Below, in pieces: positions 12,201-27,200 of a DNA stretch of 64,000 bases. The stretch lies in the NCBI GenBank assembly GCA_026874595.1, contig CM049315.1, forward strand, positions 37,588,164 to 37,652,163. Direction: 5' to 3'. The notes under the pieces were generated by a model. The model was not told the origin of the DNA. It saw only the letters and a list, made by a program, of their open reading frames with translations, and made no database searches. Position 1 is the first letter of the stretch, and each line of letters starts with the position of its first letter. The stretch comes from Sipunculus nudus. Lineage: Eukaryota > Annelida > Sipuncula > Golfingiida > Sipunculidae. A program made the translations under genes and the position numbers.

Positions 12201-15200
12201 CTTTTGTATATTACAATAATGAGGCTTCCAGTTTAGCACCCTTTTTACATTTTAATGTAAATTGTTGCAAAATTCTCTGTCATTATTGATTATTCCAGTT
12301 TGACACCTCACCCTTAATTAAATATAATTATTTTTAATGTCTGCGAGGATTGCGAGTCAGTGGACATGAACTAGTTCTCAGCATCTGATACCTGTAATTC
12401 TGTTAAGCGTCTTAGGGTTGGGATTCCTCAGTTCCTGTAAATCAGGTGTTTAAAAACAGTCAGCTCATCATATTTGACGGTTACACTTCCTGACAATGCA
12501 GGTTAGGCATATCATATCAAACAATGCCCGACATCCAGTCTGTTGAACGCCCGCCAGAACCAGCGCGACTTTGATCATGTTTGATGTGAAGTGGAAGTGA
12601 CACAATTAATACAGGTATTCCTCAGGTAGCACTGTGCTGTTGCTTGAAGCTCAGTGTCAGCAGTAACAGGTGTAGCTGTGCCAGCACTGCCAGTAGCAGC
12701 CTCCGCCATCTCCAAGAAATGTGGTGTGTCAGTTCTTTCTGACGACTGTAATTCACACTGACTACAAGCATCCACAGACCATTTATTAATGTTCAGAAAT
12801 GATCTACCAAGGAATGCCTTCTGCTTTGTGTCTTCTGTCCCAAGATGTTTATGAAGAATTCAGGGGTATAAAGGAAAATATTCTGTAGGTTAAAATGCCT
12901 GCATGTTCATATGTTTTCCTTCAGTGTAAATTTGACGAAACTCGCTATAAATATACATCCTAGCCAGTTGGAGGAATATGAGTGTAAACTTATACACTAC
13001 ATATATGTAATTGCAGCAGCAGCAGCAAATGAAATTGTGAAACTGATGTGTGATTAGTGTTTTAATTTATGCCATTGGTTTTATGTGCATACAAACATGT
13101 AAGCTCAGCTTAAAGTTTACTCCTCACCTTTTAACCTGTATTTGTTAAACTAAACCATGTAGCCTAGAATGAAGATGAAGTGTTTGTTAACTCTTGTTTT
13201 CTATCGGACGATGTCCAGGCAAATGCCAGGCTGGTGTGATTTACCAAGAAATTTCTAAGTAACATATATGTGTTGAACATGAAAATCACTCCCCAACTAG
13301 TGATTTGACATGTGTGTGCTGGACAATTTTCAATCCTTACACTTCTATGAAGTTAGAAATATAATTTGCATCTTGCTTATAAGCTGATTTTTTGTCATTG
13401 GCACTAAATATTGACCATATTACTATATCATTGTAATGCAATTCCCCTGTGGTCATTTCTTTGAAATTCCTGTTTTTGGTCTTGAAGATTGAGTGTCAGA
13501 GACCATGTGTGTGTGTGTGTGGGGGGGGGGGTATATATTTCATATTTCCCATACAACCTTATGAATTTTATATCATTCATTTAATTTCACAAAAGGACCT
13601 ATCATTGTGCCAGTGTTACCAGTGGGGGAACTCAACCCATGGTTTACTTGTTATTTTTGCTCTTCCTATTGTGTACCAGTACTTTACAAAATACATGTCC
13701 ATGGCTTTATTTTACTGGTGCTGCCAACACTTGAACAGCAAAAACACATGTTTGTATATCTACTGTTCACTGTAATATAGGATAAAAATTTAGTTAAACT
13801 ATTTTAGTTGTGGCAATCTTGGCTTTGGCAGCTTAATAATTTTCCAATAACAGGTAGCCATGTAGTCAGCATAATTGCATGAATAGTTTCATGTGATATA
13901 ATCCCAGAAAACGTTCTTTATGGCTTTGCTGTGACAGGCCACAGAAAAATAGAAGGACACAGCTGTCTTTCACGATCTAGGTTTCTGTCTGCTTGAAGGG
14001 CCCAGGGTACACAGCAGCTACTCTTAATGACTAAACCATACACAGGGAGGGGTTGGGGGGGGGGGGGGTCTTTGACTGACATGAACCTTACTGTACATTG
14101 TAGGGGTCAGGGTCTTGTGTTATCTGTAATGACAGGTTCAGTTCCAGTACAGAGCTGATACAGACACAAGTAGAGGCAGGCAGTGGCTGTGTTCCTATAG
14201 CATGCCAGGCATGCACAGAGCATGGTTGGCCTACCAGTGTAAATTGACCTTGGCTGTGAATTCCTCACTTTTTGCCATTAATTGACCCTGTCAGGGTCAC
14301 ATGTTTCTGGGTTCAGCCCAGTGTCTGCTGGCCAGGACTGGGGTATTTTTGAATCGGTACTCAGGGTAGCAGAAATGACATATATTTCTCTCTCTCTCCC
14401 CCCTCCTTAAAGTTAAACAAACACCAGGTGTTGAGACCTACACCTAGAAAGATGTACTGTCAGTAGAAGCTTCAGTGATGTCAGACACACAGGCTGAACC
14501 AGTACACAACAGGAAAGTAATAACACTGGAAAATGATACTGTCCAACTATTTGTAACTACTGGTATTTTTCTTGAAAGCAATGTTTTCTCATTTATGAGA
14601 TATATATTATTTAGTAAGTTAGAAGTTAGAACTAGTAATATATTTTAGATGACTAGTGTATTTAAATGTCATCCTTGACAATGGGGGTTGTGTTTTTGCC
14701 TTTTCCTGGCTGGTATAGCCTCATGCCACTGGTGTGTATGAACAATTTTTTGAAAACCATTTTGATTTTGTTGCATTGATGAGGCCTTGTTAAATTGTTT
14801 TGTGTTAGATGTGGGTGTCAGACCTGCAGAGATTTAGACTGCCGTTTTAGTTCTGCCGTATATACTTCCATCATATTTCCATATTAGTTTAGATCATTTT
14901 CAAGGTTGTAGCTTTTTCTGTGTCTTGCTTTTTGAGCCTCATCTGTTAACATCAGTGCCAGTATCATTCCTGAAGCTTTTTGAACATGGTCACATGCAGT
15001 AACAAAATGTCACAAATTTTGACTTTGGTTTACTCAGTAGCATATTGTGATATTTAGTTGTACTGTTTGGCATCTTATTTAAGGTAAGTTAGACACTTTT
15101 TATGGCGTGGTTTTGTACTTAATAAAAAAATGCAGCTGACAAATATCAGGGGCAGATTTAATGGGGCACTGGGGTGCATCCTCTTCCCCTTTCTTGTTTG

Positions 15201-18200
15201 GCCTTAAAAATTTTCGTAAATAGAAAATAAGCATTTTTATTCAGAAAGATAGAGTTTGATTTTGCATCATGGTACATTTTAAACTACCCCAGATTGTGCA
15301 TTATAGCCTAAAATTTCAAGATGTTTAGAATTATAACATGTAAGGGGAGAACCCCCCCCCCCCTCCCCCATTTCTCAATCCTGAATCTGTTACTGAAAAA
15401 AAACTTGTATTGCAGGGAATCAGTACACTCAGTATACATAAGTTTTATCCTATAGATATTGTATCTCTTTAAGATTAAGTGCTTGGGGTTAGCAAGGACA
15501 TGTTATTTAGTGCAAATTGTGGTCATCCAGACATGCTCCATGATGTCATTGATTCGGACGTGATGCTGACTTTAAGCAGCTGCAGTGCGTGTTCAGTGAT
15601 ATTGTGCTCATCATCATGAATCACCAATCAACAGACCAACCTTGTTACTTAATATGGTTCTGATCACGCTAAATATGGACATTCAAGGAACTGATCGGAA
15701 GTGAAGGTACATATTTTTGTCTGCGTGTTGGTCCAGGAATGTGGATTGTATATAATGTAGTATAGCTTGGTTAGGTCACAACGGTCTGTGGTCATCACCA
15801 AGAAAAATAAGGCTTTGATAGCATGGTAATGTTTGAGGTATACCACAAATATCCAGCCAGTTCATGACTGTCTCCTCGCATCTAAATTACCTTTTATACT
15901 CCACATGGGCATTATCTGACAAATTCCCATGTCAAGTCTATGATGTAACCAGTGCTGATATTTGCAGTCTGGAATTTCATGCATTAACAGACGGATTCAC
16001 CAGTGATCAGGATATAACTGCTGTTTTAATACTTTTTCCATCAGATAATTCTCTATAGATAGTGGTCTATAGTTTGCATCTGTTATAAATGCATGTATTG
16101 AGGATATTAAAAGGTTTACTGGTTACAAAAATAAAACATATAAAAATCACTTCAGTTTCTGGATCATTTGTCATCTGTGCACATGGTTCGGATCTAGGAA
16201 TTATCCAGAGATTTTATTCATAACTTGGGTTGAATCTCTAGAGATCAGATATCTCAGAGTCTGTACTTGTCTGGATTGAACAGAGACTGTCAGCCCAGCT
16301 ACTTAAATACTGGGTTAGATCACCATTCACACTGTCATGGATACTGTAGTTTATAAGATAGTAAATATGATAAGGATAACATTCAATGGTTTATTCATTC
16401 CAGATGTGCAGTATATATGACTGCATGTATAAATGTGTAAGAAAACCACAAACAAAATGTTTATTATTTATTTCTCTTCATGTCCAGGATATCCTGTATG
16501 GTATAACATCTTATACACTACACATCATCAAATGACCTGTAAAAACTTTGCTGTAGCTCAGATATTTTGCCTCTTTGTAGCTTATTTTTGCACCAAAGTC
16601 TGGCTTTTAGTATACATGTACAGTTTGAGTCATTACTTCTGATTGGTTAAAACATATGAAGTCCTCCAATGAAATTCTTCTTTTTATTTATATTATCCAA
16701 TCAAGTAATGCTGCTCATTAGATGTACTTTGAAGCCAAGTCATATCAGAATTCAGTTCTACCAAAATCAACTGTTCAGTCTCTGGTGTTAGAGAAAAAAA
16801 AATAAAAATATGTAAAACTTAATGAATAAAACTTTTTGTGGCTTGTATTATCTACATGCATCATGGATGTATGAATCAAAATTATTAAATTCGGTATCTA
16901 AAATAAACAAATCATTTTATAGATATAAACAAATTTACAACAATTTGGTAATTAGAAAGAGCCTTGTGAACATGAAGTGAGCATGTAGATACAGTTATGA
17001 GCTGGATCAGTGGTATGGGTAGCCGTAACCTTCAGCTGATTAGACAGGAAGTCATTCTCTTTTTTATTATTTGAAAATTGGGATTTAGGTGGGACTGAAT
17101 CCCGATTGGGATCTGGTTTGGACCAATAGGTCTGATCACCGATTGGTCCAGATCAGTATCTGGGTCTTGATATATGACTCAAAACCATTATTTTGTTTTT
17201 ATAATTGAAATTCCACATTTTCACCACCATGCATTAAGTTATATGGCTAACAAATCAAACAAAGCTGAATGTTCTTTGAACAGAATATTCTTCATTAGAA
17301 ATTATAAGGGGCCTATTCTGATATCAGACGGGTATCAATTAAAAATAACCATGAACCTTTTATAAAAATTAGCCAGAAAAGTCCCCATATAAACAAATGT
17401 TTACAAAACATGGGCCCTTTTGTTTATAAATATCCATGCCCACCAAAATAGTTATCGATCATAATGACTAGGATCTGTAACGGCAAATAAGATGAAACAG
17501 GAGTATGCAAATGATAAAAGATGTTGTGGCTTCTCACCAACAGCCTAAGATGCACAATCAACCACCTTTGGTCACTTGGTTTTTCTGTTTGTCAACATTG
17601 GCACTCATAACGGTGTGGATAAACAAGCTCATGCATCAATGGCAGATCTATGTTTTATAATAACTTTTGATTAAATTTAATTAATTACAATTTACATTTC
17701 ATGAATAGGTACCCAGGTAAAACCAGAAACCACATAAATTCTACAGCTAAGTCAAGTGAATAGCTGGCTTTAATGAGGCAAGTACTATATATTGAACTGT
17801 GTAATGCTGGAGCTGTGAGTGCTATCTCTCCTATGCATGGGTTTCTGCCTGTGTTTTCCTTAACAGCCTGCCAAGGCACTGCTGTTAAAATATTCATTAA
17901 ACAATAACAGTGTAGCCAGGTGTCTGTTAATTGTACCAGCATGGAGGAATTCTTGGGTCCAGCAGGTTGGCTAATCCGGCCAGGTATGTGAACTGAACGA
18001 CATGGGCAACCAGGGAGAGTGCATAGAAGTGGCTGAGGGGGAGGGGTAGCTTACCCACCATGAGGACTACCCCATTGTGGTTATGTCACCCCCTCTCATC
18101 ATCAAACCATCAATCAAACTGCTCAAGAATGAGCCTGTCCTGGGCATTCAGTTTATCGATATGCTCCCGTGGATTGGCGGAATGCATGAATTCCTTTGTG

Positions 18201-21200
18201 CATACTGTTCATCATTTCACAGGGCTTCAGAAAGCTTTATATATGGGATATATATATATGTTTGTGTTCAACAAACAGTGCCCAAAATAAAAGATTTATC
18301 AGATAAAAATTAAATTGGTACATTGAAAATCAGGAAATGAATTCTTTTTGTTTTTGCATGTGAAATACATGTTTCAAGTTCACAGAGGAATGACATTTGT
18401 ATAATTTTGCACAATCATATGTATATTTTATAAATAAAAGAAAGTTCTTTAAATAAATACAATCAATAAAACTGTTGCCTAACTTTTCAAGACCTATTGA
18501 TTTATCAGGACTTGTTGAATGAATTTTAATTTTGGCAAGTTTTATGAATTTATTTCCATGTAAAAATTGATTACTGTTAATTTAAGAAAATTTTTAAAAT
18601 CTTATTTGAATTTTTATATTTTTTGTCGGTTGTAGAAATAAATTATTGCTGGAATTTCTATATTTAGGGAACATTTTGGCCAAGGCCAGGCCAGTGGTAT
18701 TTGAATAATTTGTTTTGGATGTAGCCTCTTTTCAGGTTTAATCCCTCCATGTATGTTGTTTACACCTACAACCATGTGGGGAATGTAAAAACAGGGGGTA
18801 TTCCTGCCAGCTAGGTCAGTGGGCCGATAATAAACAACAGTGAACACCTCCTGAGTGTCGTGGGTCAGAGGTCACTTGTTCAGTCCCCAGTCCCCCACGT
18901 TGGTGTACGCATTCCTTCCATGAATATACACACTGATCACGTTATATTGGAATGTGGCAGCTTTGTATATTTCACCATGGCCTTTTACAACCTTCCCAAA
19001 GCTCCTGTTTACCCAACAATAGCCCAGTGTATTTGTTTTCGTCCCACTTTCCGCATGAAGAATACACTTTTCTGTGGCTGTGTCCTGGCCAGGCTTACAT
19101 GTAATGGGAGATTTCAGGGGTAATGTGTTATTGTTGAATCACTGTGTACAACTCCATATAACTGCAGGCTTCGGTATTCGTGGATTTTAATGTTACATAT
19201 TTTTCTGACATCAAGTCTGAGCTTGCAGAAACGTGACCAGAACTCAGTGGTTGTTGTCATGCTCTGACACCACTGTCAAACATTTTACCAACAAAGCACT
19301 GGCAGGTGCCTCAATTCAGGAGTGTGACTAAAAATATGTATATATATAAATATATGTGTCAAGGGAAGAATGAGAATGTTGAAAGATCCAGAATCTTGCA
19401 GGGAAAAATAAGAATTCTTATTCTGCCAGGGAAAACGGGAATCATAAATAGAAAAACGATTATCCAGAGAGTTTATTAAATTTGGTTGAAACATCTCTAG
19501 ATATCAGATATCTCAGAGTCTGTTCTGGTCTGGATTAAACAGAGTCTGTCAGTCCAGCTACTTAAACACACGGTCAGATCACCATTTACACTCTCATCTG
19601 AAAAATAGAAAAAAAAGGTCACGTTTTCATGGGAGTACCCTAATTTGCATCTCGCGCCATTTTTTTCCCCATTTCTACAGTCAGTGCTTGTAAAAGGTCT
19701 ACTGGCATTCCTGGCTCACTTGTTCACCAATGCCAGGCCAGGGTGTTACCACCCCCTCCCCCTCCCCCCCCCCCCCCTATACCTTTTCTTAACTCCTCTA
19801 TCCACCCCTGGGTGGTGAATGTGAAGCCAATTTCTGTTTCCTGAAAGCCTCATTATATCGATAAAGATCAATGCGTAGTTGTTTTCTCTATATGTTAAAT
19901 AAAACTGAAAATTATAAAATAAAAATTAATTTTTATGAGGTCTGTACCAGTAAAAAAAATTGAGCAAAGTATGCACATTTAATTCTGCTAATGGATATTA
20001 GGGAAATGTTATAATACATGGCTTGTTACATTATAAATATCATGACTGATATAACTTTGTTAATTTACAAGCATATCACCTCAGTGTATCATTTAAAGAA
20101 GGAAGAGTATTATCTGGTCTCCAGTACACCTCTAAGCCCTAAGTGAAAGCAGACCTTGATATTGTTATATCCAACATTGATATTACTGTGTCATCAGTTC
20201 AAATAAACCACCTTGGGGTATGTCATATTCAATTATTGCAATCAAATGAATCAGGATTATTTGTGCTTTGGAACTTTCTTTCTTTTGCCACTAGCATGTG
20301 ACCTGTGGAGTACTCACCCACAAGACTTTGAACATTTGTACTTCAAGAGTACTGTTTTACTAATTATGTCATCACTTTTCATTTCATATTTTTGTACGTC
20401 ATCATAACATTTTGTGTAATTTGTCATCACTTTTTGTGTCTTTTGCCTGAATTGTTTTATAATAACTGATCATCCTCTTTTAAACAACAATTTTGTTCCT
20501 TTTGCAGATACACAAAGCCACAAAATTTTGCAGATTGTGTTGGAGATGAGTTACCTTATGGCTGGGAACAGGCATTTGACCCGCAGGTCGGGGTCTATTA
20601 TATCAATCACATTTCACGTGAGTATTCTTGTCATTTCGCCCACATAAACATCCATGGATATTTTCCATCTTATTTTCGTTGAAATCCAGTGTTTAATATT
20701 TTGTGTCTGAGAAGTAGCAGGACAGCCTGTCAATCATGATTTTAATTGACAGGTCACAGTAGGCATTCTTCCGAAATCCATTTTAAAAAGATCTGTTGTT
20801 TATGATTGATCCTTCTGCTTAGAAGTTATGGATCACTGATAATATTTGAAAAGATCATGACATATATACCTGTGATCTTTAGAATAAGTCATAAATAATG
20901 CTTATTTATACATAAAAAGTCGTTTAAACTTAGAAAAAAATGCCATAGCTTATTACTTATATTAGATCTAGACAATTATGTTAATTCATATCTATTTAGG
21001 TTAGTCAAGTTTCTTAATACTACAGTTAAGATGGCGATCAACAGCTGAAGTTTAGGTTTATTAGTACTTGAGACACTGTAACAAGTTGCGTTGAAATGTG
21101 ATGTCATGCTAACAGGGTGTTTTCTTTAACTTGGGGAAGGTTTCTGAAGAAGGATACCTACTTAACCCACTTGGATGCGGACAGATAACAAGTAATAAGC

Positions 21201-24193
21201 AGCGATTAGGGATACTCAGGTCTTTTTACTCCAGCGGAATGCCTGTTATGCGAAACCTCTGACATTAGTCTGATAAGATGATAATAGATCACTGAATAAA
21301 TACTGTTTTTTGTGACCAAGATAAGTAGCAGATCACAGACATGTTGTGTAGGGCATCTCACAGAAGCTTGTGCATTATAATTCTTTCCTCTGATTGGTCA
21401 ATATGAGGGTGTGACTAAAATAATCTTAAGCTTAGCCAAGACATGTTTTTAGCGTTTTTAGGGAACATTTTTTTTTTCTTGTTTTTCTTTCATTGAGATC
21501 CCTGTGGAGATCACAGGTGCAGGGTTGCCACGGTAATAACTAAACAGGAACAGGAACGCCCAAACTTGTTCCCTTTGTATTACAGACATTTTTACTGGTA
21601 ACACCTGGGATTTAGTGTCATCTGAGGAAAAGTACAAGAGTGCTACAGTGATGAAAATGATGTGGGGACAGTAAAAAAGAAGAGAAGGGAAAATAGATAC
21701 ATCTGACTATGGTTGTCTTTGGTGTTTATGTGAACTCAACTGTCAAGTGTGTTGGTCCTGTACACATTACTCAGCAGGGTTCAAACCTGTTTGTTCAAGA
21801 CAATTCTTTATTGCTGTTTTGAGAAAACCAGTGGATGAATGCTCTTTCATTAATTATAAGTGGAAGGAATTGCTTGTAGAATCATATCTGATGATTGAAA
21901 GATAGAAAAATACCTGTGTTTGATTATTGATCAGTTGTTTTATATACCATCTATATTACTATGAAATATGCTGTATAGAATCATATCTAAATTTAAAAAG
22001 GCGTCAGATATGGGGACACAAACCCTCCATGGAAGATAGAGTTCATAGTTGTTGCCTTTACTTGGTATGTCATTGTGTTATTCCTTTGAACATTTTAATT
22101 GAAAATATTTTGAAAGACACCCTGGACATCATGGTATTGCTGTCGTTGACTTTAAATACAAGAACAACAACCATGCTGCCCAACCCCATTATGTACATTG
22201 GTTTACTGACACCTTTCAGAGAAATGGCAAATGGAGTGACGTCATTGCCTATTGTCCTCTGTGACATCATGACTCGCATTCCACCAATGGCCATATCTTC
22301 ACATGCATGCTTCTAAGACCTAGTGTAAAACATGTGCAATAAAAACCTGTAAAATACTTATTCAGAGGATATTTACACTTTGATTTACACCAAAATTGAA
22401 CTTGATGGACATTTTCACAATACAATATACCTATATGTTCGATTTCAATAACATCTGTGATACCTTTCTCCAAATATCAAGCTGACACACACACAGAATC
22501 AAGAGGAAAACGATAACCTTCGCTTCCTGCAGATGCAAAAATGCAAACAATTTAATCAGTAATGAGAGAAAATGACCAATCATCAGTATCATATAATCAG
22601 TTAATTCAGTTAATTGGCACACCCCGGTTAATAATGTTGTGCTATAAAAGATTCAGTTTAATTAAAATAAAACAGACCTTGATTGATATCCAGTGTTTGA
22701 GCTCCATTAGGTATTAATGTAATGAACATGTATCAAATGAGGAGATTATATTTGTAATTATAAAAAAAAAGAAAATCCTGTGTGTATCTTAGTTACAGAG
22801 AGTTAGATAAATTATTAATGCAGAGATGAAAAGCTTGACTTTCATAAACAACTGTATGACTCAAGTACCTGTTTGATGCAGCAGTGAACTGATTAATTAA
22901 TCTATAACAGTAGATGGCACTGAAAAACAACCATGTTACATGTTACTGTCCCTGACAGGCTGACAGTTCTATAAAAAGCAGTCAGTAAAACATTCATCTA
23001 CCTGGTAGTTACTGAACATGGAGAACAGGTGTGCAGGTATTACAGGACAACTCAGCATTTGGTCAATTTTCAGAGGTTTTATACATAACTTGGTGTCACT
23101 TGTGTTATGGCATACAGAATGCATAAAAAGTACTCGGATCCAATTCTTTCAGTTCAGTTTGTATGGTATTACAACAGAACAGACACATTTTCTCAGTAAG
23201 CAGTTCAGAGTCATCTTGGTTATATTATATACCCTGTGGCTGGGATAGTCATGAGGGCCATGCATCATTAAAATTGAATATCAGACCTGAACACCTTAAT
23301 AAATATGACTAGTTTTTTCATGGCTAGAAAATGGATATGCAAACTGAATACTGTGGTTGCCTTTTTATTCGCGAGGGTTTTAATTTCGCTATATTTGCGA
23401 ATGTGAAATAATCGCGAATATGAAACCCTCGGGAATGAGATGCCCATCAACTAAGATGACCTCTGAAAAAAAACCTCATCAGCAACTTAATTTTTGCCTG
23501 GTTTCGAAACTGGCCCATGCATTAGCCGTACTCACAGACTGATCGACTGTGATTTAAGTATTTATTCAATGAGTGAATCAGAAATTAGTTATGTATTGTA
23601 GGATTATTTTCTAAGCTTTTAAATCAATACAGATCCTGCTAACCTAGATTTTATAGTTTCTGATGCATTCGTGAAAATGAAACCCTCACGAAACGTTCAA
23701 AATGAAGAAATCGCAAAATTTCAGCCTCGTGAAAATAAAACCAACCACAGTATATGCATGTTATAAAGTGATATTCAGATATTTTAAGGGTTTTAGCAGA
23801 TTCAGAACAGGTTTGAACTAATCACTTTAATAGGTTAATTTATATGTACACTGTTTACCTGAAAATTCCACTGAACAATAACAATTTGGTTATAACCTTT
23901 GATTTTCAGCTGTTCGTTGATACACACTCAAGGTTATCAGACCGTAACCTCACTTCATCAAAGACAGTTATCTCAAATCTGTTTTTATCAAAGGCATTTC
24001 TAGTGGAATTTTAATGAACTTCATACCTTTGAGTCAAATATCTCTTTGTAGTCCCTACAGATAAATCCCAGATGATCCAGGCTACTGTCAGGATATGTTG
24101 CATGTGGCACTTGTCATAGCAATATGGTAATACACAAGTCAACCTGTGCATTTTCAAGTATATGGTCTGTGTTCATGTATCCATATGCTCAAC

Positions 24194-24247
<54 letters not shown>

Positions 24248-27200
24248 GTGTTGCATTTTTCAGTGAACTAAACTTTTAAACAATTACAGTTTTAGACCTG
24301 GCACAGATAGCTTTTACAGATAGGTTTTATGTTCTTGGATTTTTATTATCATCAAAATCAAATGTACAGTAAAACACTGCACTTGTAACACAAATTTGGG
24401 TTCATCACAAAATGAAACTGTTCATAATGAAATCTTGTAAGTGAATTTGATTACAATAAAGATGTTGAAAACTGCATAGAAAATATACCTACAAACATTA
24501 AATTCTCATGACACCCCTCTCTGGAACCCCTTGTAGGCCCAAGTAATGGCCTAGTACACAGGCTGTTTGTATCAGCATGTTTATAACATGTGGGGAGCCC
24601 TGCAAAAATAATCCAAACACATTCAACAAACCAGTTTTACAAAGGGTGTTTTGCAACTAATGACTTTCCAACTTTCTGCACATATAATATATGGAAACAA
24701 CAACCTTAGGTTACCTGGCTTTTCTTGTTAGATATTATAGTGATCACCAGTATCTTTGAACAATTAACATTAATACTTATTTATTAATTCCATAGACACC
24801 AATCAACTTGAAGATCCTCGTCTCCAATGGCGACAGGAGCAGGAAAGAATGCTCAAGGAATATATGGTCCACGCAAATGATGACTTAGTGGTGAGTCTGC
24901 TCTTGTTTATCCAGGAGATATAACTTCTCTGTTAGTGCAAATCAATCATTCTTAATGTCGATAAAAGTCATGTTTACTTTGAAACCCTCATTGTTCAAAA
25001 ATAAGAGTCTTTACATAATAATGGATTCAATACATGTTTTAGACAGCCTGTGATAAAAATGTTAATTGTATCCCCCAAAACAGAGTTTTGCGGATACTAT
25101 GTTTTCAGCTGCACGCCGCCGCCGCTGCCGCCGCCGCGTAGGTTTCCGGAAAACTCCTCCGTAACCGCTGGGCGGAATTTTACGAAACCCGGGATTATGT
25201 TCGGGTCACATGTGAACTGCTGCGCCCCGATTTTGTTTTGACCTTTGACCTTTCCTCTGCGCTCTGCGTATGTTTGTGCGTCTGTTTCCACACATAAACC
25301 CACATATATCAGGAACCGTTTGACGGATCAGGAAAATTTTTTTGCACAAATGTAGCCCTTGGAGAGCTTTATAACATACACAAAAAATGGTGGCGCCACC
25401 TGCAACCATGTTTGCACAGTGTCCATCTGTTCGTCTGCCTTGGGTTAAAATCACTCATATCTCTGCAGTGACTTGACTAATTCACCTGAAATTTGGCATG
25501 CTTATACATCCTGGATAGCTTTTCTGATTTTGTGACAGGTGGCGCCACCTACATTCACGTTTACGCTGCAGACATCAAAGCTCATATCTCGGGAACCGTT
25601 TGACCGATCAGGAAAATTTTTTTGCACAAATGTAGCCCTTGGAGAGCTTTATAACATACACAAAAAATGGTGGCACCACCTGCAACCATGTGTGCACAGT
25701 GTCCATCTGTTTGTCTGCCTTGGGTTAAAATCACTCATATCTCTGCAGTGACCCGACTAATTCACCTGAAATTCGGCATGCGTATACATCCTGGATAGCT
25801 TTTCTGATTTTATGACAGGTGGCGCCACCTACATTCACGTTTATGCTGCAGACATCCAAGCTCATATCTCGGGAACTGTTTGACCGATCAGGAAAATTTT
25901 TTTGCACAAATGTAGCCCTTGGAGAGCTTTATAACATATGCAAAACTGGTGGCGCCACCTACAGCCATTTTTGCACAGCTCCTGTCTGTTTGTCTGCCAC
26001 TGGATAAAATCACTCATATCTCGGCAGTGGTTTGACATATCTGGCTAGAATTTTGCAGGTTTATACATCCCCGACAGCTCTCTTGATTTTATGACAGGTG
26101 GAGCCACCTGCATTCTAGTTTATGCAGCAGACATCCAAGCTCATATCTTGGGAACCGTTTGACCGATTGGGCCAAAGTTTTGCATGTGTTTAGTTCTCAC
26201 ATAGCTCTTTATCATACGCAAAACTGGTGCCGTCACCTGCAACCATTTTTGCTCAGCGTCCATCTGATTGTCTGCCACGGGCTAAAATCACTCATATACA
26301 TGTAGTGGTTTGACTTATCTGCCTTAAATTTTGCATATGTATACAACTGGGACGGCTTTCTGGATTTTGTGGTAGGGGGGGCAACCTTCATACACAATTT
26401 GGCTGCAGACATCCATGCTAATATGCAACACTTCACTCTATTTCCCCTTGCCACTTAATCCATGCCTCACTTCACCCGTTCCACTCTGATTTAGGCGGAT
26501 ACACGTAGTCGCTTGTCGACTACCCGTATTCTAGTTTTATATGTCTTTGTATCTGTATTGAAGTCATATGTTAGAGTCAAAACTGTTATAGAGTCAAATT
26601 ATGTTTATTCTATTAAAGTCACCTTGTGGGACCACCTATAAACATATCCAAGAAGAATGACTTAGAGTGAAAGTAGGTTGCAATTGTGAGTTAATTTGTC
26701 AGTTAAATGTATAAGGCTGATATGTGATGGCAGAAGTGAGCAGTATCAGTTGTTTCCATGAGTGTGAAATATTCAGTATCTATATATAGAAACTACGGTT
26801 ACAGACTATGACATAATAATATGTATACCTTTTCAGGCCAAAAAAGAAATCTATAACGTGAAGCAGCAGAGACTGGCCATTGCTCAGGAGGAGGTCCAGC
26901 ACCTCAAGGAAACGCTAGCGGGATGGAAGGCTTCACGGACAAGCTGTGAGTGGTCAATACATAAGCCTTCAGGACCAAATACAAATTCCCAACTTCATAG
27001 GCAAAAATATTTTAAAACTCACTTGAAGTCTTGTAATAATATTAACTGTGGTTGGCTGCATGTTTGTAAGATTTAATTTTTGTGATTTACCTGTTTCAAG
27101 TGAATTGAGAAAGTCCCTTTTTGGTGATCTCATAATATAGGATAAGTATACACAGAGTATACATGTATATAAATTATTTTGTCATGGGCTGGACAAGGGG

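Larger units (their letters stand above)
9243..20507 (+). other. KIBRA intron 1 (11.3 kb)
   Basis: No exon is recognised in it. It holds G/C runs (13519-13530, 14054-14068, 15353-15363, 19748-19778), a hAT-like element (15147-15395), two copies of a 140-bp repeat (16199-16337, 19458-19597), and one copy of another repeat (17311-17775). A small hairpin (GGGGTAG/CTACCCC) lies at 18043-18073. Confidence 0.7.
20618..24795 (+). other. KIBRA intron 2 (4.2 kb)
   Basis: It holds a perfect hairpin (CCTGTCAAT/ATTGACAGG, 20726-20752), an inverted-repeat MITE (23349-23752), an AT microsatellite (about 24200-24248) and a pogo-like terminus motif near 24365. No exon is seen. Confidence 0.6.

Noticed and set aside
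12575-12775. Minus-strand 66-residue frame with Cys and Thr/Ala-rich sequence in KIBRA intron 1
   Set aside because: No family match, no supporting splice pattern, and it is short. The local GC rise is noted but not enough.
18043-18073. Hairpin GGGGTAG/CTACCCC as an RNA gene
   Set aside because: Too short a stem and no conserved RNA features; it may be a chance palindrome.
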